19,091 nucleotides of DNA. Origin: CAZLNV01 sp964561095. Its GTDB lineage: Bacteria > Bacillota_I > Bacilli_A > RF39 > UBA660. The notes below the pieces were generated by a model, which did not search any database, was not told where the DNA came from, and worked only from the letters and a program-made list of their open reading frames with translations. This document shows positions 1 through 6,044 of this stretch, piece by piece; the first letter of the stretch is position 1, and each line of letters starts with the position of its first letter. A program made the translations under genes and the position numbers. The stretch is taken from the NCBI GenBank assembly GCA_964561095.1, contig CAZLNV010000017.1:1-19091 (forward strand), read 5' to 3'.

Positions 1-21
1 AAAATTAGTGAAGAAGAGTAA
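1..21 (+). CDS. 3' end of an upstream gene (partial)
   Basis: Reading from base 1 gives K-I-S-E-E-E followed by TAA at 19-21, and an intrinsic terminator starts at base 11, overlapping this stop codon. The same stop-in-terminator layout is seen for several sure genes in this window, which supports a real gene end. Only six codons are visible, so nothing can be said about function. It could also be chance. Confidence 0.35.
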   Translation, partial: KISEEE

Positions 22-40
22 ATTTATATTTACTCTTCTT
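11..40 (+). terminator. Intrinsic terminator of the upstream gene
   Basis: A perfect 12-bp inverted repeat (11-22 with 29-40; a 13th pair is possible) encloses a short AT loop. The trailing T-tract is weak (TTTATAT), so termination may be partial. The sequence is near-symmetric and could act in both directions. Confidence 0.6.
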
Positions 41-46
41 TATATA

Positions 47-55
47 TGATATAAT
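47..55 (+). promoter_or_regulatory. Extended -10 promoter for the XRE regulator
   Basis: TGA-TATAAT (TG at 47-48, TATAAT at 50-55) is an extended -10 box. It lies just after the upstream terminator; any -35 box would fall in the terminator's 3' arm and is weak. It would give a leader of about 90 nt. A second TATAAT at 126-131 is too near the ribosome site to be the main start. Confidence 0.45.
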
Positions 56-98
56 AATTAGCAAAGCAACTGATTTTATACAAAAAGATACTGATTTT

Positions 99-112
99 TG
101 GTAGTGCTACCA
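99..112. promoter_or_regulatory. Palindrome in the regulator's leader, possible operator
   Basis: TGGTAG-TG-CTACCA is a perfect 6+2+6 inverted repeat. It sits between the extended -10 box and the ribosome site of a gene that encodes a dimeric-type HTH regulator, which is the usual place for an autoregulatory operator. The GC content of its arms stands out from the surrounding AT. Function is inferred from position only. Confidence 0.35.
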
Positions 113-153
113 GGTATATAAGTAATATAATTTTGGTGGAGGTGAAAAATAAT

Positions 154-1542
154 ATGAAATTTTGCGACAAACTTGCAAAAAAGAGAAAGGAAAATAATTT
201 ATCTCAAGAACTTTTGGCTGATAAATTAAAAATGTCTAGACAAGCAATATCTAAATGGGAATCTGGCTCTTCATATCCGGATATGGAAACAATCATAAAA
301 TTGTGTAAAATTCTTAACTGTCCAATTAGTGATTTATTAGACGATGATGCACTAGGAGATATGGCACCCGCTAAGAATCGTAAATTTAATATTTATGATT
401 GGATTAAAGATTTATTAAAATTTATTACTAAGACATATAATATGTTTTGCAGTATGACTTTTAAAGAAAAAATCAAATGTATAATAGAGATGATTATAAT
501 CGTTTTATTAATTGTACTTTCTTGGACATTAATAGGTTCCATATTAAGAACTACATTTATAAATTTATTACAATTTTTACCAGATAAATTATATGGTTAC
601 TTTATTAATCTTTTATATTTTATTTATGAAATTATTGGTGTAGCATTAGGATTTATTATAGTAATTCATTTATTCAAAACAAGATATTTAGATTACTTCG
701 TTATAATTGAAGATAATGATGTAGATGTGAGAACTAAAGAAGAACCTATTGAAGAAAACAAAATAATAAAAGAAAATAAAAAGGGTATAATTAATGAAAA
801 ACCAAAAGAAAAAATAATTATTAGAGATCCAAAGCATTCATCATATAGTTTTATTAATGGATTTATTAAAATCATAATGTTTTTTATAAAATTATTTTTA
901 ATATTTATAGGATGTTTCTTAATAATAAGCTTTATATTTATATCATTTGCTTTATTTTCTAGTATATTTTATTTAAAAAATGGTTTATTCTTTTTGGGAA
1001 CATTTGCTTTTTCATTGGGATGTCTTGGGTTAAACTTTATGATTCTGGAGTCAATATATGACATTATTTTTAATAGGAAATACCATTTCTTAAGACAATT
1101 TATTACCTTTATAGCAAGTCTTTTGTTAATAGGCTTTGGTATTGCATTAAGCGTTAACTCATACTTAAAATTTGATACTACTACGAATATAGATCCTTAT
1201 CTAAAAACAACTACTGAATATGTGAATATGTCTAATAATTTAGTTTTAATGCCAAATGAAAATTTTGATATAGTAGTTGATAACTCTGTTGATAATATAA
1301 AAGTTGAAATTACGGAACTAAAAAGCCAAAAAACATATTTATTTAATTATGAAGATAAAAATTATAAAGTAGTTGGATACAATTATAGTTATAATACCAT
1401 TGATTCTATCAATTTGTTTATAGAGTTGTTTAAAGATAAAAGAACATTTAATTATAACTATGAAACTAAAATAAAAGTATATATATCAAAGAAGAATCTG
1501 GATATAATAAATAATAATATAAATCGATATAATACTTATTAG
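154..1542 (+). CDS. Membrane-anchored XRE-family transcriptional regulator
   Basis: 462 residues. Residues about 6-62 form an HTH_3/Cro-CI domain (LSQELLADKLKMSRQAISKW, followed by ESG), the type that binds operator DNA as a dimer. A five- or six-helix membrane part follows (about 108-132, 146-174, 236-272, 278-305, 315-337), broken by a charged Lys/Glu-rich cytoplasmic loop at about 185-230. The last 120 residues lack hydrophobic segments and should lie outside the cell. This layout suggests a regulator that senses an envelope signal directly, but no ligand domain is recognised. ATG 154 is chosen because GGAGG at 138-142 precedes it at good spacing; a TTG in frame at 133 would run through that ribosome site. 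The gene is alone between two terminators. The DNA-binding call is firm; the sensing role is inference. Confidence 0.85.
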   Translation: MKFCDKLAKKRKENNLSQELLADKLKMSRQAISKWESGSSYPDMETIIKLCKILNCPISDLLDDDALGDMAPAKNRKFNIYDWIKDLLKFITKTYNMFCSMTFKEKIKCIIEMIIIVLLIVLSWTLIGSILRTTFINLLQFLPDKLYGYFINLLYFIYEIIGVALGFIIVIHLFKTRYLDYFVIIEDNDVDVRTKEEPIEENKIIKENKKGIINEKPKEKIIIRDPKHSSYSFINGFIKIIMFFIKLFLIFIGCFLIISFIFISFALFSSIFYLKNGLFFLGTFAFSLGCLGLNFMILESIYDIIFNRKYHFLRQFITFIASLLLIGFGIALSVNSYLKFDTTTNIDPYLKTTTEYVNMSNNLVLMPNENFDIVVDNSVDNIKVEITELKSQKTYLFNYEDKNYKVVGYNYSYNTIDSINLFIELFKDKRTFNYNYETKIKVYISKKNLDIINNNINRYNTY

Positions 1543-1567
1543 ATAGCGTTTATAAACGCTATTTTTT
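1543..1567 (+). terminator. Intrinsic terminator of the XRE gene
   Basis: ATAGCGTT (1543-1550) pairs with AACGCTAT (1555-1562) across a four-base loop, followed by TTTTTT. The stem begins one base after the stop codon. Confidence 0.85.
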
Positions 1568-1595
1568 GTTGTAAGAAATATTTGTTTTTGTCAAG

Positions 1596-1623
1596 TTGCA
1601 AAAAATAATATTAATGGTATAAT
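1596..1623 (+). promoter_or_regulatory. Sigma-A type promoter of the DHH-Smr gene group
   Basis: TTGCAA (1596-1601), a 16-bp spacer, then TATAAT (1618-1623) preceded by TGG, an extended -10. The start point would be about 35-40 nt before the DHH gene. Confidence 0.6.
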
Positions 1624-1667
1624 AAAATGGCTTAAAAAAGTAAGTGAAGGGGAGTTGAAACATAAAG

Positions 1668-2714
1668 ATGGAAAATAATCCAACTTCATTAAAAGAGACT
1701 TTAGAAAGACTTTTGATGGAAAATGATACTATATTCATAGTGGCTCATGATAATCCGGTTTTTGATGCTTTGGGTGCGGAAATAGGAATGTCGCTTATTT
1801 GTGAAAAATTTAAAAAAAGAGTTTTTATTGTAATTGATGATGATATTAATTCAATTGAAAGCGGTACTGAAAAAATAGTTGAAGATATAAAAAATAGATT
1901 TCCAATTATTAAAGCTTCAGAAATACAAAATTTAAAAGGAAATAAAAATTTATTAATTGTTTTAGACGTAAATAAAGAATATTTAGTTAGTGTGAAGCCC
2001 TATTTTAAAATATTTGAAGATATTATTATAATTGACCATCATAATTCAGATGAGAAAACAATAAAAAACTCTTATAAGTTTATTTATCCAGAAATTTCTA
2101 GCACATCAGAAATAATGGCAAACTTAATGAGTCAATTTTGTGTTAAATATAATCCTAAAGATTATGCTAGTTATTTACTAGCAGGTATAATGCTAGATAC
2201 AAATAATTTTACTAAAAATACAAGCGCCAAAACGCATGAAGCAGCATTGAAATTAATAAAAAATGGTGCTAATTCAGCAATGGCAAACAATTTATTCTTA
2301 GAAGATTTTAAAAAAGATAGAGTTGTTCAAAGATTAGTAGAAGAAACAAACTTCTTTGAATTTAATTTAGCCATAACATGTGATAGTAAAAATAGTGATG
2401 TTATTTATGCTAAAGAAGATTTAGCTAAAGCTGCAGACTATTTATTAAAGTATAATGTAAATGCATCATTTGTAATCGGTAAAATTAATGAAGACACTTT
2501 TTACATAAGTGCTAGGAGTAAAGGAATTATAGATGTAGGGCAGATTATGTCTGCTTTTCCTAGTGGTGGAGGTAATATGCATTCAGCTGCCGCTAAAGTT
2601 CCAGCTTCCATTTCAATTGAAGAGTTAAAAAGCATATTAACAAATACTTTAACTCCCGGATATTTTGCAAATGAAGAAAATAAATCTTCAATGAGTTTAA
2701 AATTAGTTAGGTAG
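1668..2714 (+). CDS. DHH/DHHA1 family phosphoesterase (GdpP C-terminus-like)
   Basis: 348 residues with both lobes of the family. DHH lobe: H27-xxx-V31-x-D33-A (motif I), D100 in LLIVLD, D123-H124-H125, and LAGIMLDTNNFT with D177. DHHA1 lobe: SARS at 281-284 and SGGGN at 299-303. Wording such as LAGIMLDTNNFT matches the phosphodiesterase half of GdpP, which hydrolyses c-di-AMP to pApA; stand-alone relatives (DhhP/Pde2, NrnA) act on c-di-AMP, pApA or nano-RNA. No PAS, GGDEF or membrane segment is present. Two positions differ from the usual consensus: the first Asp of HxxxDxD is Val31, and the GGGH His is Asn303, with a His two residues on. Activity is therefore likely but unproven. ATG follows GGGGAG (1650-1654) at a rather long spacing. 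It heads a co-directional group with Smr and small proteins. Confidence 0.88.
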   Translation: MENNPTSLKETLERLLMENDTIFIVAHDNPVFDALGAEIGMSLICEKFKKRVFIVIDDDINSIESGTEKIVEDIKNRFPIIKASEIQNLKGNKNLLIVLDVNKEYLVSVKPYFKIFEDIIIIDHHNSDEKTIKNSYKFIYPEISSTSEIMANLMSQFCVKYNPKDYASYLLAGIMLDTNNFTKNTSAKTHEAALKLIKNGANSAMANNLFLEDFKKDRVVQRLVEETNFFEFNLAITCDSKNSDVIYAKEDLAKAADYLLKYNVNASFVIGKINEDTFYISARSKGIIDVGQIMSAFPSGGGNMHSAAAKVPASISIEELKSILTNTLTPGYFANEENKSSMSLKLVR

Positions 2715-2719
2715 AAAAT

Positions 2720-2992
2720 ATGAAAGAAATAAAAAAAGTAAATGATCCATTTTTGATTAATTGTCCAATATTGGATTTACATGGAGAAACTTATGAAATA
2801 AGTAAGGTACTTACAAAAATTTTTATTGAAGATAATATGAAATTGAAAAACAAAAAATTGGTTATAATACATGGCAGAGGAATGGGAATTGTAAAGTCTG
2901 CAGTAAGAGAAGAACTAAAACAAAATAGATATGTAGAGAAATTTTATACCGATAATTTTAATGATGGAATGACAATAGTAGATTTAAAATAA
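2720..2992 (+). CDS. Small Smr-domain protein
   Basis: 90 residues, essentially one Smr domain. LDLHG (18-22), HGRGMG (51-56) and the C-terminal GMTIVDL (83-89) are the family's three signatures. Smr domains bind or nick nucleic acid; in MutS2 the domain is a nuclease linked to collided ribosomes, and stand-alone versions may act on RNA or DNA. The gene starts five bases after the DHH stop with only a weak AGG ribosome site (2709-2711), so translation is probably coupled to the upstream gene. It is shorter than MutS2 and has no ATPase. The fold is sure; the substrate is not known. Confidence 0.88.
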   Translation: MKEIKKVNDPFLINCPILDLHGETYEISKVLTKIFIEDNMKLKNKKLVIIHGRGMGIVKSAVREELKQNRYVEKFYTDNFNDGMTIVDLK

Positions 2993-3005
2993 CATATATT
3001 TTATT

Positions 3006-3356
3006 ATGAACTCAAAAGAAAGTGAATTGAAGAGATTAACAAGCCTAGATATCGTCTATGTTGTTTTCATCATTGTTGCTGCAGCATCAATTTATTTAAT
3101 TGAACTTGAAAAAAAAGATATAATAAATAATACAAATAAACATGAAGAAATAGATAATGTAATAAAACCAATACTTTTACTTGCATTATTAATTTGTTAT
3201 TTATACTTTGCATATGATAAATATAAAAATATAAAATATAACACGACTTTTAATAAAAACTTAGATATAGGTGCCTCTATTTTAATGGCAATTGCAATTA
3301 TAATACTTTTGTATTTGGAATTAAGTGATACTGATGCAATTATTGATATTGTATAA
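3006..3356 (+). CDS. Small membrane protein, three helices, unknown function
   Basis: 116 residues. Hydrophobic segments lie at about 14-33, 53-70 and 87-105, separated by charged loops, so it is an integral membrane protein. I do not recognise a family. It begins 13 bases after the Smr stop with no clear Shine-Dalgarno sequence, so it either depends on coupling or starts poorly. A promoter for the next gene lies over its last codons. The composition and co-directional setting support a real gene; the role is unknown. Confidence 0.6.
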   Translation: MNSKESELKRLTSLDIVYVVFIIVAAASIYLIELEKKDIINNTNKHEEIDNVIKPILLLALLICYLYFAYDKYKNIKYNTTFNKNLDIGASILMAIAIIILLYLELSDTDAIIDIV

Positions 3357-3371
3357 AAAAAATAATATAAT
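3343..3371 (+). promoter_or_regulatory. Promoter of the DUF1653 gene
   Basis: TTGATA (3343-3348), a 17-bp spacer and TATAAT (3366-3371). The -35 box lies within the 3' end of the preceding gene, so the DUF1653 gene can be transcribed independently of the DHH group. Confidence 0.55.
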
Positions 3372-3386
3372 AAATATGAGGTAACA

Positions 3387-3644
3387 ATGAAAATAAAAGT
3401 AAAAGGTGTATATAAACATTTTAAAGGAAATTATTACTTGGTAGAAGATATAGCAATAGATAGTGAAACAGAAAAGCAATGTGTAATATATAGAGCACTT
3501 TACGGAGATGGTACTTTATATGTAAGACCATTAGATATGTTTTTAAGCAAAGTAGATCATAAAAAGTATCCCGATATCAAACAAAAATATAGATTTGAAT
3601 TGCAAGAAAATAAAATTGAAAATTCAGTTTTGTTTAAGGAATAA
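3387..3644 (+). CDS. DUF1653 domain protein
   Basis: 85 residues. The N-terminal 55 match DUF1653: GVYKHFKGNYYLV (7-19), then VIYRALYGDGTLYVRPLDMF (33-52), the family's characteristic YRALYGDG and WVRP-like block. These small, probably cytoplasmic beta-rich proteins have no established function. GAGGT (3378-3382) precedes the ATG closely. The C-terminal 25 residues are charged and not conserved as far as I can tell. Family assignment is confident. Confidence 0.85.
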   Translation: MKIKVKGVYKHFKGNYYLVEDIAIDSETEKQCVIYRALYGDGTLYVRPLDMFLSKVDHKKYPDIKQKYRFELQENKIENSVLFKE

Positions 3645-3699
3645 CTGCTATTATAATAATGTTGTAAGAAAAATACAATTTAAAGAAAGAGAGAAAAAA

Positions 3700-5439
3700 A
3701 TGAAACAAAACAGGAAATTAAAAAACTTAATTACCATTACCTTAATAATTATAATCTGTGCGAGTATAATATTTACAATGTTTTATGCTAAAAATCATTT
3801 GACCACGTCTAATTCAAGCCTTAATGCTACTACGCCTCCGGAAATGCCATCTATGGAAAATAGTGGGCAGATGGTGACGCCACCCGAAAAACCTAGTGGT
3901 GAAACCGGTTCAATGCAAAACCCACCAGAAATGTCATTGGGGGAAATTTCAAATGAAAGTGCTGGAAGTATTGTAACTAATTCAATACCAAGCATATATT
4001 ATGTTATTTTTGGAATAGAAGGATTATTTTTATCTATTTTGATTATGTATTTAATTATGTCAAAATTTAATAAAAAGACATTTAAAGAAATATTTGTTTC
4101 ATCCGACAAAGTGACAATTTATATATTATGTGTAGTCATTTTAACTGCGACATTAACTTTGACTAATGGATATATTAAAAATAATTATTTTTTAAATAAC
4201 AATACGAAAAGTGACACTATTCCAAACGGGAATCAAACTACTAACATTTCATATTCATCAGAACACGAGATAACAGAATCTACGGAAATATCAAGTGGGT
4301 CTTATACTAGTGATAAATCTGATCAAAATGCATTATTAGTAAGTGGCAATATTGAAACAACAATATCTAATATAACAGTATCTAAAACCGGAGACTCTGA
4401 TGGTGGAGATAATACAAGCTTTTATGGTACAAATTCTGCAATAATTGCTAAAGGCGGTGCAAATTTAACATTAAAAAATGTTAATATTACAACTAATGCT
4501 ACTGGAGCAAATGGTGTATTTAGTTATGGAGGGTCTGCAACAACCTCTAATACAAGTACTGATAACACAACAATTAATATTAGCAATTCGCAAATCACTA
4601 CTAGCAAGGATAATTCCGGCGGAATTATGACTACTGGTGGCGGAATTATGAATGCCACAAACTTAATAGTTAATACTGCTGGAACTTCAAGTGCAGCAAT
4701 TAGATCTGATAGAGGTGGAGGAACAGTGAATGTAGATAGTGGTACATATAAGACTACAGGGATAGGATCTCCTGCTATATATTCTACAGCAGAAATTACT
4801 GTAAAAAATGCTAGTTTAATATCAACTGCTTCAGAAGGAATAGTAATCGAGGGTAAGAATTCAGTTACACTTGAAAATGTAAATTTAACAGATACAAACA
4901 ATAAATTAAATGGTTTATCCACAACTTATAAAAATATATTTATATATCAATCAATGAGTGGAGATGCAGATACAGGGAATGCTTCTTTTGCTTCAACTAA
5001 TAGTGTAATAACAACTAATAAAGGAGACTCATTTTATGTAACAAATACTTCTGCTAGTATAGATTTAACTAATAATAAAATTGTTAATAACGATGCAAAT
5101 GGAAATTTTTTAAGAATACAAAAAGATTCTTGGGGAAATTCCGGATCTAATGGAGGAACAGTTAGCCTAAATTTAAATAGCCAAGATATTATTGGTAATA
5201 TAGTTGTAGATTCTATTTCCTCATTAAACATGAGCATGAAAACAGATTCTTATTATGAGGGTGTTATTAATGGTGATAATACTGCAAAATCAATTACTTT
5301 AACAATTGATGCAACTTCTAAAATAAAATTAACTAAAGATAGTTATGTTAGTAGTTTAACTGATGCTGATTCAAGTTATAGCAATATTAATTTTAACGGT
5401 TATAAATTATATGTTAATGGGAAGGCAATTAATAAATAG
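3700..5439 (+). CDS. Membrane-anchored right-handed beta-helix surface protein
   Basis: 579 residues. Order: helix 1 at about 10-30; an outside Pro/Glu/Met-rich linker at about 45-82 with the repeats TPPEMPS, TPPEKPS and NPPEMS; helices 2 and 3 at about 99-121 and 138-158; then about 400 residues rich in Asn, Thr, Ser and Gly with short strands spaced as in a parallel beta-helix (for example NLTLKNVNIT, NTTINISNSQIT, SVTLENVNLT). The charge pattern fits an N-inside start and an outside C-terminus. It resembles proteins annotated as carbohydrate-binding or pectate-lyase-fold in gut Clostridia, whose PPEMP linkers also occur near CotH proteins; this is from memory of the family. No catalytic residues are evident, so binding or adhesion is more likely than lyase activity. 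ATG 3700 is chosen for the AAAGAGAG ribosome site; an upstream in-frame ATG would overlap the DUF1653 gene. A TATAAT at 3652-3657 could be its promoter. Confidence 0.8.
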   Translation: MKQNRKLKNLITITLIIIICASIIFTMFYAKNHLTTSNSSLNATTPPEMPSMENSGQMVTPPEKPSGETGSMQNPPEMSLGEISNESAGSIVTNSIPSIYYVIFGIEGLFLSILIMYLIMSKFNKKTFKEIFVSSDKVTIYILCVVILTATLTLTNGYIKNNYFLNNNTKSDTIPNGNQTTNISYSSEHEITESTEISSGSYTSDKSDQNALLVSGNIETTISNITVSKTGDSDGGDNTSFYGTNSAIIAKGGANLTLKNVNITTNATGANGVFSYGGSATTSNTSTDNTTINISNSQITTSKDNSGGIMTTGGGIMNATNLIVNTAGTSSAAIRSDRGGGTVNVDSGTYKTTGIGSPAIYSTAEITVKNASLISTASEGIVIEGKNSVTLENVNLTDTNNKLNGLSTTYKNIFIYQSMSGDADTGNASFASTNSVITTNKGDSFYVTNTSASIDLTNNKIVNNDANGNFLRIQKDSWGNSGSNGGTVSLNLNSQDIIGNIVVDSISSLNMSMKTDSYYEGVINGDNTAKSITLTIDATSKIKLTKDSYVSSLTDADSSYSNINFNGYKLYVNGKAINK

Positions 5440-5451
5440 TAAAGAGAAATT

Positions 5452-5610
5452 ATGAATCAAAATAATTTATATTTATTAAAATTTAGACTTAATAGAATTA
5501 AAAACCAAACAGATAAAGTTTCATTTGGAAAAATGCGTATGTATAAAATGGAATTTATTACATATAAACCATATATTTTAGCTAGAAGAAGATATGAAAA
5601 AAACAATTGA
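5452..5610 (+). CDS. Small basic protein, hypothetical
   Basis: A 52-residue ORF, from ATG 5452 to TGA 5608, fills most of the gap between the beta-helix gene and secG. It is rich in Arg, Lys, Tyr and Asn (RFRLNRIKNQ, ILARRRYEKNN), with no membrane segment. The ribosome site is weak (AGAGAAA). It starts 12 bases after the upstream stop, with no terminator between, so it could be co-transcribed. The secG -35 box overlaps its stop. I do not recognise it; chance remains possible in such AT-rich sequence, but the absence of other stops over the whole gap favours a gene. Confidence 0.45.
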   Translation: MNQNNLYLLKFRLNRIKNQTDKVSFGKMRMYKMEFITYKPYILARRRYEKNN

Positions 5611-5635
5611 ATATGATTAGTATTTATGATAAAAT
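5607..5635 (+). promoter_or_regulatory. secG promoter
   Basis: TTGAAT (5607-5612), a 17-bp spacer ending in TGA, then TAAAAT (5630-5635). The -35 box overlaps the stop of the preceding small ORF. Predicted start is close to the ribosome site, giving a very short leader. Confidence 0.6.
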
Positions 5636-5655
5636 ATATAAACGAGGAGAAAATT

Positions 5656-5880
5656 ATGGAACAATTTTTAGAAGTAGCACTTATAATAGTATCTTTATTA
5701 TTAATAGCAATAGTTTTATTACAAAGCAATAAGGCAAGTGATGCTAGTCAAATTATTACAGGTGGTAATAGTATGCTTTTGGCTAATAGAAAAGAAAGAG
5801 GAGGAGAAAAGTTTATCAGTAGATTTACTTATTCCCTAGGAGTTCTTTTTATCGTAATAGCTTTAGCATTATCAATTTAA
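5656..5880 (+). CDS. secG: Preprotein translocase subunit SecG
   Basis: 74 residues, the normal SecG length. Two membrane helices (about 4-24 and 55-73) flank a polar loop with the family pattern LLQSNKASD and later GG-containing and Arg/Lys residues. SecG joins SecYE in the membrane and helps SecA-driven export. GAGGAGA (5644-5650) sits just before ATG 5656; the longer frame from 5626 would place the ribosome site inside the gene. The secG-rnr-smpB order is a classic Firmicutes neighbourhood, which confirms the call. Confidence 0.93.
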   Translation: MEQFLEVALIIVSLLLIAIVLLQSNKASDASQIITGGNSMLLANRKERGGEKFISRFTYSLGVLFIVIALALSI

Positions 5881-5985
5881 AATAATCTTTTATTGGGGGA
5901 AAGATTATGACAGATATCTTTCTTCAAAGATAAAGTAAGCAAAGCTTATAAATTGTCAAACGAGACTAAAATATTGAAAGATAAT
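5881..5985 (+). other. secG 3' region with two small hairpins and a tiny ORF
   Basis: ATAATCTTT (5882-5890) can pair with AAAGATTAT (5900-5908), and ATCTTT (5916-5921) with AAAGAT (5926-5931) over a CTTC loop; neither has a T-tract. GGGGGAAAG (5895-5903) precedes ATG 5907, which opens an eight-codon ORF (MTDIFLQR). It may be untranslated 3' RNA of secG or a short leader ORF. No known RNA family is recognised. Confidence 0.3.
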
Positions 5986-6010
5986 AAACATCTACATGAT
6001 GTTTTTTTTT
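5986..6010 (+). terminator. Intrinsic terminator after secG
   Basis: AAACATC (5986-5992) pairs with GATGTTT (5998-6004) over a five-base loop, followed by an unbroken run of T to 6010. This is the first good terminator after secG. Confidence 0.85.
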
Positions 6011-6018
6011 GACCCTTG

Positions 6019-6027
6019 TGATAAAAT
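6019..6027 (+). promoter_or_regulatory. Extended -10 promoter of rnr-smpB
   Basis: TGA-TAAAAT (TAAAAT at 6022-6027) follows the secG terminator by nine bases. No -35 box lies at standard spacing; TTGACC (6009-6014) is too close to count. The leader would be only about ten bases. Confidence 0.45.
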
Positions 6028-6044
6028 GTTATTAGAGGTAAATA

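Noticed and set aside
133..153. TTG start for the XRE regulator seven codons upstream
   Set aside because: The extension would translate through the GGAGG site that serves ATG 154, and HTH_3 proteins usually begin close to their first helix.
3595..3699. Upstream in-frame ATG for the beta-helix protein
   Set aside because: It would overlap the DUF1653 gene by 50 bases and lacks a ribosome site; ATG 3700 gives a normal basic start followed by the first membrane helix.
4524..4922. 132-codon antisense ORF inside the beta-helix gene
   Set aside because: It mirrors the Asn/Thr/Ile-rich repeats of the coding strand, has no ribosome site and gives a Val/Pro/Ile-rich product typical of a shadow frame. 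Similar antisense ORFs at 3795-3995, 5034-5237, 6257-6694, 10375-10665 and 18348-18584 were dropped for the same reason.
5457..5729. 90-codon minus-strand ORF across the start of secG
   Set aside because: It covers the secG promoter, ribosome site and N-terminus, has no ribosome site of its own and is the shadow of AT-rich coding sequence.
6009..6014. TTGACC as the -35 box of rnr
   Set aside because: It is only seven bases from the TAAAAT box, far short of the needed 16-18, and partly belongs to the terminator's T-tract.
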